From assembly GCA_001797335.1 (NCBI GenBank), contig MGPE01000006.1, positions 187,342 to 251,341 of the forward strand: a stretch of DNA of 64,000 bases. Direction: 5' to 3'. Below the pieces are notes generated by a model. That model had not been told where the DNA came from. It ran no database searches and saw nothing but the letters and a program-made list of their open reading frames with translations. The position numbers and the translations under genes were made by a program. The stretch comes from Deltaproteobacteria bacterium GWA2_38_16. GTDB lineage: Bacteria > Bdellovibrionota > JACOXK01 > 2-02-FULL-40-11. Positions 40,127-49,941 of the stretch are shown piece by piece; positions within the stretch are counted from its first letter, which is position 1; each line of letters starts with the position of its first letter.

Positions 40127-43000
40127 TTAACGTTCAATCACATGTCGAATAAATTGAGAATGTACATCTTTTCCCACTTCATTTATCCAATCATCTTTTG
40201 TAAACATATTCGTTACAGTACTTGTATACGTAACAAACATCATGTCACTGTCTTCATAAGTATCAGTGGTTCCATAATGATACACATTGTAATGAAGCAC
40301 ATTATTATCTGAATTAATTACTCGTCCGAATTGCCCTACTCCTTTAAGAATATCAATAAGTTCTTGTCGCCCTATGGACTTACCATAATGATAAAATCGT
40401 CCCCCTCCATTAGCAAAACTTAAAACCACATTTCCCGTAATTTCAAAGGTCGAAGTAGATTTGCCATCTAAAGGCAATACAAAGGCAATTGGGATATTTT
40501 GAAATACATTATTTTTAAAAGATCGAATACCATGATCACCCTCATAGATAAAAACCCCTGTCCCAGGACTATCAAAACAATTATTTAAAACCTCGATCTT
40601 TCCTCCATTAACATGGTCAATAGAAATTCCTCTTGGCATTGTACCAGTAAAAACATTGTTTTGAATTTTAATATTATGGCTATTTTCTCCTATTTGAATT
40701 CCTTGCCAAATACCCTGAGTTTGAAATGTAAACCCATGAATAATAAGATTAGACATATTAATACCAAATCCTGCAGGACGATTGCCTCCAGGTCCATTAA
40801 TTTTAGGAGAAAATGTGGGACGTGCTCGAATAATTAAGGAGGCATTTTGGTCGGCTGTTGTTTTCTGAATAACATGATTTAAAACATAAGTCCCATTATC
40901 TTGAACTTCAATAATTCGAGGGCTCCTAAGATTAGTTGGCACAGCATCAATAGCATTTTGGAGATCATTAAACCGTGTAGCACAGCCCGCAGGCATATCT
41001 TTTGCCACCAATAAAATATCAGGAGCATCTTCATTACATTGCTTTTCTGTATAAAGATGTGTTTCCCTCCCCGGCAAAAGAAGTTTTTCAAAGCCATCAC
41101 ATTGTGTAATAACACCGCCTCCGCCCCCGCTACCTGCAGGAGGAGTTAATACAACACTAAATTCTCCATTGGCATTTCCCTGTCCAAGAACAGAATTTAA
41201 ACGAACAATGGCCTCTGTACGCTTTGTAAGATAGGGGGCCCTAATGACTACAGAAAGAGAGCCGTTAGCATCTGTTTGAATTTGTATTCCTTCTCGCATG
41301 AGATTCACATCTTGAAAAGAATCAATAAAAATTGATCTTTCAGGACTATAAATATCAAACTGCTTTCCCGCTTCTACCGCTCGATTATTACCATCTTTTA
41401 CAGGCTGACTTATAATAGTCATCGTGCTAACACCGTCTCCCACCAATGTATAAGATCCTTCAAAATCAATGCTACCACTCGGCATACCAGGTTGGCCTTG
41501 GGAGGGGGCTTTAGAAAATGGAAGGGCAAGTAGCGTTGTTTGCCCATCATTAGAAGTTACGGTCACCGTCGAAGTGCTATCAATAGTATCATTAACATTA
41601 GATTTAAGTTGAAATGACAGCATACTCTCAGCATTGGGTTTAATTTGAATTCCATCTTTAGAAGTATCTTGATCAGAGGTTAAAATAGTTCCCAAACTAG
41701 AGGCTATCGTAAAAAATATTCCTGACTGATCTGTAATCAAAACCCCTTCAGAATTAGTAATAGCGCTACTCGTAATAAGAGACTGGGTTTGCCCATCGGA
41801 AATAAGAGGCGAAGGAAAAGCAGATAAAGTAAAAGAAGAAAGAGCTCCTAAGCGGGTAGTAATTCGTGCCTGTGAATTTAAACTTCCACTGTTGGCTATC
41901 AACGTGAGAGTTCCTGTTTTTAGTGTTTTTAATAAAAATAATTGCTGCCCTAAATTGGTTACCACCCCATCTGAAGCATTAAGCCCACTAAAGGTCACTG
42001 CACTCACCGGAACTTTAAATCCATCTAAATCTCGTCCAATGACTTTTATAAAAACAGACTCTCCCGTTAAAATATCTGCCCCAAAATAAGCTTCTTGAGG
42101 AGTGGCAAAACTTCTTACAAAATCAGAGGCCCCTTTTGAAATTCCATTGGTTGTGCGAGTAATAGCTTCTTGATCTTTCCCTTGGGAAGATCCATCGGAA
42201 ACAGTAAGACGATCCACAAGCACACCCAAAGAATCTTCTAAAACAAGATCAGCATTATTTTTGGGAATCGCCTGTGCTAAATTTCGAATGACTAAAAATT
42301 CTCCTCCATTTAACTTTTCACCTTCTGATCCAATTTCATAGAGCACCTGTTCAGATAATTTAATTTTCCATCCTTGAACATTCATCATTTGATCTGTAGC
42401 ATTATAAAGTTCCACCCATTGACTTTGATTGTCTTTAGGATCAATGATCACTTCATTTAAAACAACTTTTGGATCCCTATTAGCCAATAAAGGAAGCGTT
42501 ACCGCTAATTGGATTTCTGACAATACCCCCGCTGTTTTAATTTGTACCTCTACAGGCTCTTGAAGTTTATTGCCCTCGATATCTATTACATCCGTTGTAA
42601 TCTTAACCAAATAAACCATGCCTGATTCAAGAGGGGTCAAAGGGGTTACGGTAAAATCTTTACCACTGTTACCCAATTCTATTTTTCGATCTACTTCAGT
42701 ATTGTTGGTTAAATTTAATAAAAGAATATTGCTGAGGGTGATGGTTTCAGGCTTTAATCCCTTAGTACTGATAAATAAAATATTCACCCGACTGGGCACC
42801 CGATAAATAGGCTTATTATCTAACACAGAAATTTGGCTTACCGAATTAGGCAAGAAAGAAGATCCTGAGACGCTATCTTGAAATCCACTTAAAATCACCC
42901 CAAATGCCCCTGCCACAGGAGCTAAGCTTCCGCCCCCTTTCTCCCCTCCGCAGGAAAACAATAAAGGAAATAACCATAATAATAAATAAACTCTTTTCAT
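40127..43000 (-). CDS. Large lipoprotein with Ig-like, lamin-tail and beta-helix domains
   Basis: This 957-aa outer-surface-type protein begins with lipobox LLFSC after MKRVYLLLWLFPL. Domain order: an Ig/big-like strand domain (about 50-150), a lamin-tail domain (KVVLNEVIIDPKDNQSQWVELYNATDQ, then WKIKLSEQVLY, about 165-260), several Ig-like strands with Ser/Thr-rich linkers, a Gly-rich hinge (AGSGGGGGV), and a right-handed parallel beta-helix (INMSNLIIHGFTFQTQGIWQG, NIKIQNNVFTG, KIEVLNNCFDS, about 680-900). It could bind polysaccharide or cell surfaces. It is monocistronic, next to the PemK module, and I cannot name a function. Confidence 0.8.
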   Translation of the reverse strand: MKRVYLLLWLFPLLFSCGGEKGGGSLAPVAGAFGVILSGFQDSVSGSSFLPNSVSQISVLDNKPIYRVPSRVNILFISTKGLKPETITLSNILLLNLTNNTEVDRKIELGNSGKDFTVTPLTPLESGMVYLVKITTDVIDIEGNKLQEPVEVQIKTAGVLSEIQLAVTLPLLANRDPKVVLNEVIIDPKDNQSQWVELYNATDQMMNVQGWKIKLSEQVLYEIGSEGEKLNGGEFLVIRNLAQAIPKNNADLVLEDSLGVLVDRLTVSDGSSQGKDQEAITRTTNGISKGASDFVRSFATPQEAYFGADILTGESVFIKVIGRDLDGFKVPVSAVTFSGLNASDGVVTNLGQQLFLLKTLKTGTLTLIANSGSLNSQARITTRLGALSSFTLSAFPSPLISDGQTQSLITSSAITNSEGVLITDQSGIFFTIASSLGTILTSDQDTSKDGIQIKPNAESMLSFQLKSNVNDTIDSTSTVTVTSNDGQTTLLALPFSKAPSQGQPGMPSGSIDFEGSYTLVGDGVSTMTIISQPVKDGNNRAVEAGKQFDIYSPERSIFIDSFQDVNLMREGIQIQTDANGSLSVVIRAPYLTKRTEAIVRLNSVLGQGNANGEFSVVLTPPAGSGGGGGVITQCDGFEKLLLPGRETHLYTEKQCNEDAPDILLVAKDMPAGCATRFNDLQNAIDAVPTNLRSPRIIEVQDNGTYVLNHVIQKTTADQNASLIIRARPTFSPKINGPGGNRPAGFGINMSNLIIHGFTFQTQGIWQGIQIGENSHNIKIQNNVFTGTMPRGISIDHVNGGKIEVLNNCFDSPGTGVFIYEGDHGIRSFKNNVFQNIPIAFVLPLDGKSTSTFEITGNVVLSFANGGGRFYHYGKSIGRQELIDILKGVGQFGRVINSDNNVLHYNVYHYGTTDTYEDSDMMFVTYTSTVTNMFTKDDWINEVGKDVHSQFIRHVIER

Positions 43001-43106
43001 CGCATACGTTCCACTATTAAAGAATTTTACTGATATTTTTAATTATACCCCAAAAACGCGTTCATAAAACAAAAAATTTTATCTTAGCAAAAGCTTTAAT
43101 GATTTT

Positions 43107-45737
43107 TTAATGAAACAGCTTCTGCAGGTTTTGTTCGAGTTTTTGTTTTTTGGATTGAAGGTCAGAAAGACGATCTCGTTCTTTTTGAACAATGTCTTTG
43201 GGGGCGCGTTCAATAAAGGCTTCATTCGAAAGGCGGGTTTGAAGCCCGACCAAATCGGTATTAATTTTTTCTAGTTCTTTTTGAAGACGTTTTTTTTCTT
43301 CTTCCACATCCACTAGATCTGTGATGGGAATAAAAACATCTAAAAATCCCAGGGCCCCTACCGCCATATTTTTAGCTTCCATCGCTTTTTCAGAAAAGTG
43401 AAGCTCTGAAAGTTTCGCTAATGTTTGAAGAGCCACTTCATTTCTCTTCAGTATCTCTAAGACCTTTGTATCTTTAGAGACAAGGGTTGCAGAAATAAGT
43501 TTTGAGGGAGAAACCGTATGCTCTCCTCTGACATTTCGAATGTAAGAAATAATTTCTTTAAGCATTTCAATTTCTTTTGTGGCTTTTGGATGAATGTATT
43601 TTTTATTAAATTTTGGATAAGAAGCCATCATGATACTTTCTTCTTCATGAATGGGTAAATGATGCCCCAGCTCTTCCGTTACAAAGGGAATAAAAGGATG
43701 CAAAAGTTTTAAAAGCTCTTTTAAAACAAAAATTAATATTTGCTGAGCCTCTTTCTTTTGAGAAGGGTCTTTAAGAAGAGGCTTAATAAATTCCACATAC
43801 CAGTCACAAAATTCATGCCAGGTAAAATGATAGACCGTATTGGCGGCTTCATTGAGTTCATACCTTTCTAAATGATCATTTGTCTTTTTCACCGTCAAAA
43901 AAAATTGAGATAAAATCCAGGCATGGACAGGAGAAAGATGCTTAGGAAGATTTTTCTCAAGTTTAAAATCCGGTTCTACATTCATTAAAGCAAAACGCGT
44001 GGCATTCCATATTTTATTAATAAAATTTCTATACCCTTCAATGCGATCTTCTGAAAGTTTGACATCTCGCCCTTGGGTTGCCAAAGCCGCTAAAGTAAAT
44101 CTGAGCGCATCAGCCCCATATTCTGCAATCGTATCCAAAGGATCAATCACATTGCCTTTAGATTTACTCATCTTTTTTCCTTCGGTGTCTCGCACCATGG
44201 CATGAAGATAGACATATTTAAAAGGCGGCTTTTTCATAAAATGAATGCCCATCATCATCATCCGAGCCACCCAGAAAAATAAAATATCAAATCCCGTTTC
44301 CATAACAGTAGACGGGTAAAAAACTTTTAAATCTGCGGTTTTTTGTGGCCAGCCGAGTGTTGAAAAAGGCCAAAGCGCTGAACTAAACCACGTATCTAAA
44401 ACATCTGTATCTTGAGAGATATCGGTACTCTTACATTTTTGGCACTGGGTAGGATCTTTCACAGAAACGGTAATGTGTTGGCAATGCTTACAATACCACG
44501 CAGGGATTCGATGCCCCCACCAAATTTGGCGCGAAATACACCAATCTTTAATATTTTCCATCCAGTTAAAATAGGTTTTAGCCCAACCCGAAGGAATAAT
44601 TTTTACGTTCCCTTTTCGAACGGCCTCGATAGCGGGTTTGGCCAGGGGCCTGGTTTTAACAAACCATTGAGTTGAAAGATGAGGCTCTAAAACTGTATCG
44701 CATTTCTCACAGTGTCCCAATAACACCGTATAGTCTTCTTCTTTTTCTATGACTCCTTGGGCTATTAAATCCGCTAACACTTTCTTACGGGCAGCAAAGC
44801 GATCAAGTCCTTGATAGGGAAAAGCCTTTTCATTTGTTTTTGCATTTTTATCGAAGATAGAAATAACTTCTAGTTGATGACGTTTCCCCACTTCAAAATC
44901 ATTAAAATCATGTCCCGGCGTAATCTTTACAGCACCCGAACCAAATTTTGGATCGGCATAGAGGTCTGCAATAATAGGAATTTTTCGGGTTGTTAAAGGA
45001 AGACATACATATTTACCCACCCAAGACTTATACCGAGGGTCTTTGGGATGAACCGCTACGGCTGTATCTCCGAGCATGGTTTCAGGACGCGTCGTTGCAA
45101 CGATAATAGTTCCACTGCCATCTTCCAGCGGATATTTTAAATGCCAAATTTTTCCGGGTTTTTCAACTTGCTTTACTTCTAAATCTGACAGGGCCGATTC
45201 ACACCGAGGGCACCAGTTAATAAGATAATCCCCTCGATAAATCAGCTTTTCTTGATAAAGACGGACAAAGACTTCTCTTACCGCATGAGATAAGGTTTCA
45301 TCCATCGTAAAATGTTCTCGGGTCCAATCACACGAACTTCCAAAGCGTTTAATTTGCATGATAATGGTTCTTCCATACTGCTCTCTCCACTGCCATACCC
45401 GCTCAATAAATTTTTCTCTTCCAAAAGCATGCCGAGTAATTCCTTCTTTAAGTAGGGCTTTTTCTACGACGGTTTGAGTGGCAATGCCGGCATGATCCGA
45501 ACCTGGAAGCCAGAGCGTATTAAACCCCGCCATTCGTTTCCATCGAATCAGAACATCTTGAATAGTAGAAGTCAGGGCATGCCCCTGGTGAAGCGCTCCG
45601 GTGATATTGGGAGGAGGCATCATAATAACAAAAGGCTTTTTCTTGGATTTATTATTGGCTGTAAAATAGCCCCTTTTTTCCCAAAACTCGTACCACTTTT
45701 CTTCAATATCTTTGGGGTTATAATGCTCTAAAGTCAT
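43107..45737 (-). CDS. valS: Valyl-tRNA synthetase
   Basis: ValRS charges tRNA-Val and edits mis-activated threonine. Class I signature: PPPNITGALHQGHALTST near the N-terminus (HIGH-like HQGH) and GKKMSKSKGNVIDPLDT (KMSKS). The editing CP1 insert carries TTRPETMLGDTAVAVHP, and zinc-like cysteine pairs (INWCPRCES, WYCKHCQH, CQKCKS) occur in the insert. A C-terminal coiled coil (VEEEKKRLQKELEKINTDL) is typical for ValRS. At 876 aa it is of normal length for the bacterial enzyme. It is monocistronic and divergent from the GGDEF gene. Confidence 0.96.
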   Translation of the reverse strand: MTLEHYNPKDIEEKWYEFWEKRGYFTANNKSKKKPFVIMMPPPNITGALHQGHALTSTIQDVLIRWKRMAGFNTLWLPGSDHAGIATQTVVEKALLKEGITRHAFGREKFIERVWQWREQYGRTIIMQIKRFGSSCDWTREHFTMDETLSHAVREVFVRLYQEKLIYRGDYLINWCPRCESALSDLEVKQVEKPGKIWHLKYPLEDGSGTIIVATTRPETMLGDTAVAVHPKDPRYKSWVGKYVCLPLTTRKIPIIADLYADPKFGSGAVKITPGHDFNDFEVGKRHQLEVISIFDKNAKTNEKAFPYQGLDRFAARKKVLADLIAQGVIEKEEDYTVLLGHCEKCDTVLEPHLSTQWFVKTRPLAKPAIEAVRKGNVKIIPSGWAKTYFNWMENIKDWCISRQIWWGHRIPAWYCKHCQHITVSVKDPTQCQKCKSTDISQDTDVLDTWFSSALWPFSTLGWPQKTADLKVFYPSTVMETGFDILFFWVARMMMMGIHFMKKPPFKYVYLHAMVRDTEGKKMSKSKGNVIDPLDTIAEYGADALRFTLAALATQGRDVKLSEDRIEGYRNFINKIWNATRFALMNVEPDFKLEKNLPKHLSPVHAWILSQFFLTVKKTNDHLERYELNEAANTVYHFTWHEFCDWYVEFIKPLLKDPSQKKEAQQILIFVLKELLKLLHPFIPFVTEELGHHLPIHEEESIMMASYPKFNKKYIHPKATKEIEMLKEIISYIRNVRGEHTVSPSKLISATLVSKDTKVLEILKRNEVALQTLAKLSELHFSEKAMEAKNMAVGALGFLDVFIPITDLVDVEEEKKRLQKELEKINTDLVGLQTRLSNEAFIERAPKDIVQKERDRLSDLQSKKQKLEQNLQKLFH

Positions 45738-45828
45738 AGAGCTTGCATCGTAGCAAAATCATGATTAAAAGCCAATATTTTGACGCTGAACAGTCACAAA
45801 GATGGCTTTTTAAAGCTTTCTTCCCAAT

Positions 45829-45857
45829 TTGACAAAACGCGTTATGTGATATATAAG
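45829..45857 (+). promoter_or_regulatory. Sigma-70-type promoter of the GGDEF gene
   Basis: TTGACA (45829-45834), a 17-nt spacer and TATAAG (45852-45857). It lies inside the track's long ORF, so the true start codon must be further right, at 45903 or later. Confidence 0.65.
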
Positions 45858-45902
45858 TACATAGAATTATTTAAAATTTTGAACGTATCCCCGAGTAACT
45901 CC

Positions 45903-46823
45903 ATGGCACAAAAAGCGTTGGCACAAAATATGCGTAAGAAAAAGAGTGTGAGTCATCACATCCTTTTAGTTGGACTAAAGACAACCCTTTCAAAAGTTGT
46001 TCAAAACGGATTACAAGAAGACGATTTTATTCTTCACGAGGAATTCGATCTTACGAAAGCCTTAAAAGCCATCGCCAGGCTTGATATTTCTTTGGTTGTC
46101 TTAGATCAAGATACCTATATCACCGAAGAAAGCTTAGAATTTTCTAAACGATGTACTTCCGTTATTAGTCATCCTTCCGTCATTTTGCTTACGGAAAATA
46201 CGTCTATTGATCACCTGCGGCTTCTTTTTCAACACAAAGTTCATGATTGTTTGATAAAACCTTTTAAAATGTCTGAGCTCTTTGATTCCATCAAACGAGG
46301 GCTCGAATATCGCCAAACCCATATTTATGGAGTGAAAGATGCCTTGACCGGTCTTTATAATCGATATGCATTTAAAGAAATTCTCCGTCAAGAAATCGAA
46401 AGAGCCCAGCGATATGATCGCCACTTGTCTCTTCTCATGATCGACATTGACCATTTTAAACGTGTTAACGACATGTTTGGTCACCTCATCGGAGACCATA
46501 TCTTAGAAGAACTTTCCCGCGTTATTCAATCTGCTTTTAGAAAAACAGACACTATTGCTCGGTTTGGAGGAGAAGAGTTTTCCATTATTCTTCCAGAAAC
46601 AACCGTTGGTCATGCCACATTGCTTGCTGAACGGATTCGCAAAAAAATAGAAGGGCATGATTACTCTCGTTTTATTAAAAAAGAAAGACTTACGGTGAGT
46701 ATTGGAATTTCAAATTATCACACGCCCGGCAGAAAAAGCGACATCACTCTTATCCACTCTGCCGACCAGGCTCTGTATACAGCTAAAAAAGAAGGACGCA
46801 ATAAAGTTGTTCTTTCCCGCTAA
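45903..46823 (+). CDS. Diguanylate cyclase with degenerate receiver domain
   Basis: This 306-aa protein starts with a receiver-like domain (HILLVGLKTTLSKVV, then LVVLDQDTYI), whose N-terminal acidic pair is replaced by VGL, so phosphorylation may be absent. The GGDEF domain follows: DALTGLYNRYAF, LLMIDIDHFKRVNDMFGH, and the catalytic RFGGEEFSIILP with a product-inhibition RxxD (RKTD) exactly five residues before it. It should make c-di-GMP with feedback control. The ATG at 45903 has no clear Shine-Dalgarno but follows the promoter; a later Met (MRKKK) is an alternative. It runs into the DUF2279-like gene. Confidence 0.88.
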   Translation: MAQKALAQNMRKKKSVSHHILLVGLKTTLSKVVQNGLQEDDFILHEEFDLTKALKAIARLDISLVVLDQDTYITEESLEFSKRCTSVISHPSVILLTENTSIDHLRLLFQHKVHDCLIKPFKMSELFDSIKRGLEYRQTHIYGVKDALTGLYNRYAFKEILRQEIERAQRYDRHLSLLMIDIDHFKRVNDMFGHLIGDHILEELSRVIQSAFRKTDTIARFGGEEFSIILPETTVGHATLLAERIRKKIEGHDYSRFIKKERLTVSIGISNYHTPGRKSDITLIHSADQALYTAKKEGRNKVVLSR

Positions 46824-47721
46824 AAAATCGGCATGTGTTGTTATTTCTTTTTATTTTCTTTTAACCATATCATTTCCTCTTTACGCTCAATCCAGCACTC
46901 CCCTTCCTTCAGAAACCATTAAAAAAAGTATCCCCTACTCTCCGCTCGTAAAATGGACAGCCGTAGGCATTATACCCACTGTTATTTTAAGTTATGGATT
47001 TTTAGCATGGTGGAGACACGGTTTTACTAAAAAATTCTATTTTGATGATAAAGAAGGGTTTTTTGGAGCCAGCAGTTATTCTGGTGGTTCAGATAAAATA
47101 GGCCATTTATTTTCAACATATTATTTTTCAAAAATATTAAATGAATTTCTCTTGAGCTCAGGAGAAAGCAAAGAAAATTCTCTTTTATATAGCACATTAA
47201 CTGTTGGGATACCTTTTACATTCATAGAAGTATTAGATGGATTCATGCCATCATATGGGGCGGGATTATGGGACATGGTTTTTAATGCGGGGGGACTGGC
47301 TTTCAATTATGCAGAACAAAAATCTCCCCTATTTAATCGCATGTTTAATTTAAGTCTATCCTACTGGCCCAGCGATCAATTTAAAAAAGAATTTAATGAC
47401 CATTTAAACTTTTCAGAAGATTATAGTGGCATGACTTATCATCTTGATTTTAATGTTATGCAATTATTTGATTTTGGAAAATTCAACTTATTAGGTCATC
47501 TACCCAACATAAGTGCTTCTTTTCACACAAAAGGATTTAGACCCAAGGAAGTATATCCCATGCTGGAATATTCTCTGGGATTGGGAATCGATGTGAGTTC
47601 ATTAATGGATCGATATCCCTTCTGGAAAGAGGTTTTTTCGAGCATAAAAATTATCCCCATGCTCACTCTTTACAATAAAAAATATTATTATACGACTATC
47701 AATGGAGTAAGAAGATTATAA
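46807..47721 (+). CDS. DUF2279-like exported or membrane protein (copy 1)
   Basis: This roughly 304-aa protein starts at TTG 46807 (ATA 46801 is a less likely option), with GAAGGA 10 nt upstream and a start inside the end of the GGDEF gene. The signal peptide CVVISFYFLLTISFPLYAQ follows. The core YSGGSDKIGHLFSTYYFSKIL with EVLDGFMPSYGAGLWDMVFNAGG matches the DUF2279/YfiM-type pattern: an Asp-Lys-x-x-His motif and membrane-proximal helices. The C-terminal half has beta-strand stretches. It is followed without a gap by a paralogue (copy 2); the two share long runs such as EGFFGASSYSGGSDK. Confidence 0.78.
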   Translation: MFFPAKKSACVVISFYFLLTISFPLYAQSSTPLPSETIKKSIPYSPLVKWTAVGIIPTVILSYGFLAWWRHGFTKKFYFDDKEGFFGASSYSGGSDKIGHLFSTYYFSKILNEFLLSSGESKENSLLYSTLTVGIPFTFIEVLDGFMPSYGAGLWDMVFNAGGLAFNYAEQKSPLFNRMFNLSLSYWPSDQFKKEFNDHLNFSEDYSGMTYHLDFNVMQLFDFGKFNLLGHLPNISASFHTKGFRPKEVYPMLEYSLGLGIDVSSLMDRYPFWKEVFSSIKIIPMLTLYNKKYYYTTINGVRRL

Positions 47722-48620
47722 AATTTATAAAAAATATTTCATTTTATCTCTTCATCCTTTTTTTCTTTCTTAGCTTTCATAGCCCTCTTTTGGCACAAAC
47801 AGAAACCACAGCCCTTAAAACTACTCCCTTTTTAAAATGGACAACGTTAAGTGCTATTCCCGTTGGTCTTTTGGGGCATGGATTTATTGCTTGGTGGCGT
47901 CATGGGCTATCCCCAAAATTTAGATTAGATGAAAAAGAAGGGTTTTTTGGAGCTAGCAGTTACTCTGGAGGATCTGACAAATTAGGCCACCTGTTTGCCA
48001 ATTGCTTTATTTCAAAATTAACGACCGATGTTTTGATTTCCGCTGGTGAAAACAAAGACAATGCTCTTTTATATAGCTCACTAGTAACCGGCATATCGTA
48101 TACTCTGGTAGAGGTATTTGATGGTTTTCTGCCCAGTTATGGGGCGGGGCTATGGGATATGGTTTTTGATGTTGGGGGTATTGCTTTGAATTTCGCTGAA
48201 AAAAAATACCCTACGTTTGATCAGCTCTTTAATTTTAGTGCTTCTTATTGGCCAAGCCCAACTTTTATAGACCTACCCACTCACAATAATTTTTCAGAAG
48301 ATTATAGCGGCATAACGTATTACGCTGATTTTAATTTCATGCGTCTTATGAATTTTGGAACCTTAAATACCCTGGCTCATTTACCACAATTTAGCCTTGC
48401 TTTTCACACCCAAGGGTTTAGTCCTCGTGAACAACAGCTCACTACAGAATATTCTTTAGGGCTAGGCATAGATATGGTTCCTCTGATTGAACGGTGGTAT
48501 AATCGCCCATACTTAAAAGATATTTTTTCATCCATCAAAATTATTCCCATGTGGGCACTTTATACTAAAAAATATCACTATATTCGTGATGCCGAAGGCG
48601 GCAGGATTAGAAGATTATAG
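47715..48620 (+). CDS. DUF2279-like paralogue (copy 2) with non-ATG start
   Basis: The track starts this gene at TTG 47790, but in-frame upstream codons give a signal peptide (IIKFIKNISFYLFILFFFLS ending SPLLAQ), so the real N-terminus is earlier. No ATG, GTG or TTG exists between the in-frame stop at 47676 and 47790. ATT at 47715, 7 nt after GGAG (47704-47707), is the best start; ATA 47718 is an alternative. The mature part repeats copy 1 (WWRHGLSPKFRLDEKEGFFGA, DKLGHLFANCF, FDGFLPSYGAGLWDMVFDVGG). Coupling to copy 1, whose TAA is at 47719-47721, is expected. The product is about 301 aa. Confidence 0.72.
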   Translation: MIKFIKNISFYLFILFFFLSFHSPLLAQTETTALKTTPFLKWTTLSAIPVGLLGHGFIAWWRHGLSPKFRLDEKEGFFGASSYSGGSDKLGHLFANCFISKLTTDVLISAGENKDNALLYSSLVTGISYTLVEVFDGFLPSYGAGLWDMVFDVGGIALNFAEKKYPTFDQLFNFSASYWPSPTFIDLPTHNNFSEDYSGITYYADFNFMRLMNFGTLNTLAHLPQFSLAFHTQGFSPREQQLTTEYSLGLGIDMVPLIERWYNRPYLKDIFSSIKIIPMWALYTKKYHYIRDAEGGRIRRL

Positions 48621-48627
48621 AGGATAG

Positions 48628-49941
48628 CTATTGATGATCGGGTGGAATTTTGACATATGTTTCAATTTTAAAATCATCTATAGCTTCAACTTCGATAACA
48701 GGAACTCCATTTTCCTGATCCACAATTTTCCCTTTCACTCCTATTTCCTCTCCCATTAGAGATAATAATCTGGAGTGCTCTTGAGATCTTAAAATATATT
48801 TTGTTTGACCATTTTCTGTAATTTTATATCCTCCTTTTCGCCCTATAAAACGTCCCCTATCTTCTATCTTTCCAATGGTCACATATTTTCCTTTTTCATC
48901 TTCTGATTGAGGAAGTCTTTTCTCTTTCACTACTTCATAAGCTTCATTGATATGAATCACAGGCTTAATTCCTTCTTTTTTAAGACCATCTTTTTCCCAA
49001 ATGTATTTTGCTTGAAAGACAATATTTTTACCCAATAATTTATTTAGATTATATTTCTGGCTTTGGATGGGAAATATTTTTTGCCCTTCATATTCTATAT
49101 AATGAGAGGAGGTCTTACCTAAAAACATACCCTGGTCTTTTAGAGTTCCCATCCCCGATAGAAAAGGAACACCCAGTTCATTTTTGGCATTATCTAAATG
49201 ATGAATATATTTATAAAGTTTATTATACCTATTTAAATCAATATCAAAAAGTGCTGCTGTGGTTGGATAGCCACGCCATAAAAACTGCCCATCTTGATAT
49301 TTAATATATTTTTTATGAGGGATATTAGGATCATAAATTGTAAAAGTCATACTCTCATCATCCTCTATAAAAACACCATACACCATTACTGCATGATTAA
49401 TTTCTTTCTTGGTATCAGATATATTGTTATCGATTTGCAATGTAATAGGCCTGCCTCTCCTAAGCTCTTCAATAAGAGTTTGTGCAATTTTTTTATTGCA
49501 GGCTGCATCGCACTGAAGGCCTTGAGACTCACTTGTTTCAAAAAATAAAGGAGCACAGGTATTAAATTCATGAAAAAAATCTTTCAATAAACGATCTTGG
49601 GATGTTTCTAAAAATTTCTTAAGTATCTTCTGATGGTTTAAAGATAAATCTTTAATGGAACTCACTCCCCCTATAATCACGGGCACCCCTGAACAACTGG
49701 CACTTTCAAGTGCTTGGCTAAGTTCTTCGTCATTCAGCGCAGGTAAGTTAGGGTTAAATTGTAAAAGTCCTTGAGCTTCTACAAAAGCAGACATGGCATA
49801 GCATTTTCCACCTCCGAAATTATCAAATGCAATTTGATCTTCTTCAGGAATTCTGAGCGCTATGATTTCACTTGCAACTGCTTGGGAAAAATTGAGCCAT
49901 AGAAGCATAACAATTATTTTTTGATAAAAATGATTACTCAT
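48628..49941 (-). CDS. Exported papain-like cysteine peptidase coupled to a subtilase
   Basis: This 437-aa product has a signal peptide (IIVMLLWLNFSQAVAS) and a cysteine-protease-like core: Cys47 in GGGKCYAMSAFVEAQ, His183 in INHAVMVYGVF, and Asp204 in TIYDPNIP, a Cys-His-Asp order seen in C39/C1-like folds. The N-terminal segment also has further cysteines. The C-terminal 180 residues hold two related strand-rich blocks (DQGMFLGKTSSHYIEYEGQKIF and DRGRFIGRKGGYKITENGQTKYI), possibly SH3-like targeting repeats. ATG 49941 gives an 8-nt overlap with the subtilase-HEAT gene, so the two are an operon. Substrates are unknown. Confidence 0.72.
   Translation of the reverse strand: MSNHFYQKIIVMLLWLNFSQAVASEIIALRIPEEDQIAFDNFGGGKCYAMSAFVEAQGLLQFNPNLPALNDEELSQALESASCSGVPVIIGGVSSIKDLSLNHQKILKKFLETSQDRLLKDFFHEFNTCAPLFFETSESQGLQCDAACNKKIAQTLIEELRRGRPITLQIDNNISDTKKEINHAVMVYGVFIEDDESMTFTIYDPNIPHKKYIKYQDGQFLWRGYPTTAALFDIDLNRYNKLYKYIHHLDNAKNELGVPFLSGMGTLKDQGMFLGKTSSHYIEYEGQKIFPIQSQKYNLNKLLGKNIVFQAKYIWEKDGLKKEGIKPVIHINEAYEVVKEKRLPQSEDEKGKYVTIGKIEDRGRFIGRKGGYKITENGQTKYILRSQEHSRLLSLMGEEIGVKGKIVDQENGVPVIEVEAIDDFKIETYVKIPPDHQ

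Noticed and set aside
45917-45935. -24/-12-like match TTGGCACAAAATATGCG
   Set aside because: It lies inside the GGDEF coding region, has a poor -12 half (ATGCG), and a good sigma-70-type promoter already precedes the gene.
49008-49548. Plus-strand ORFs opposite the cysteine peptidase (98 and 84 aa)
   Set aside because: Antisense shadows rich in Tyr/Ile/Phe without ribosome sites; the minus-strand frame has catalytic motifs and coupling.
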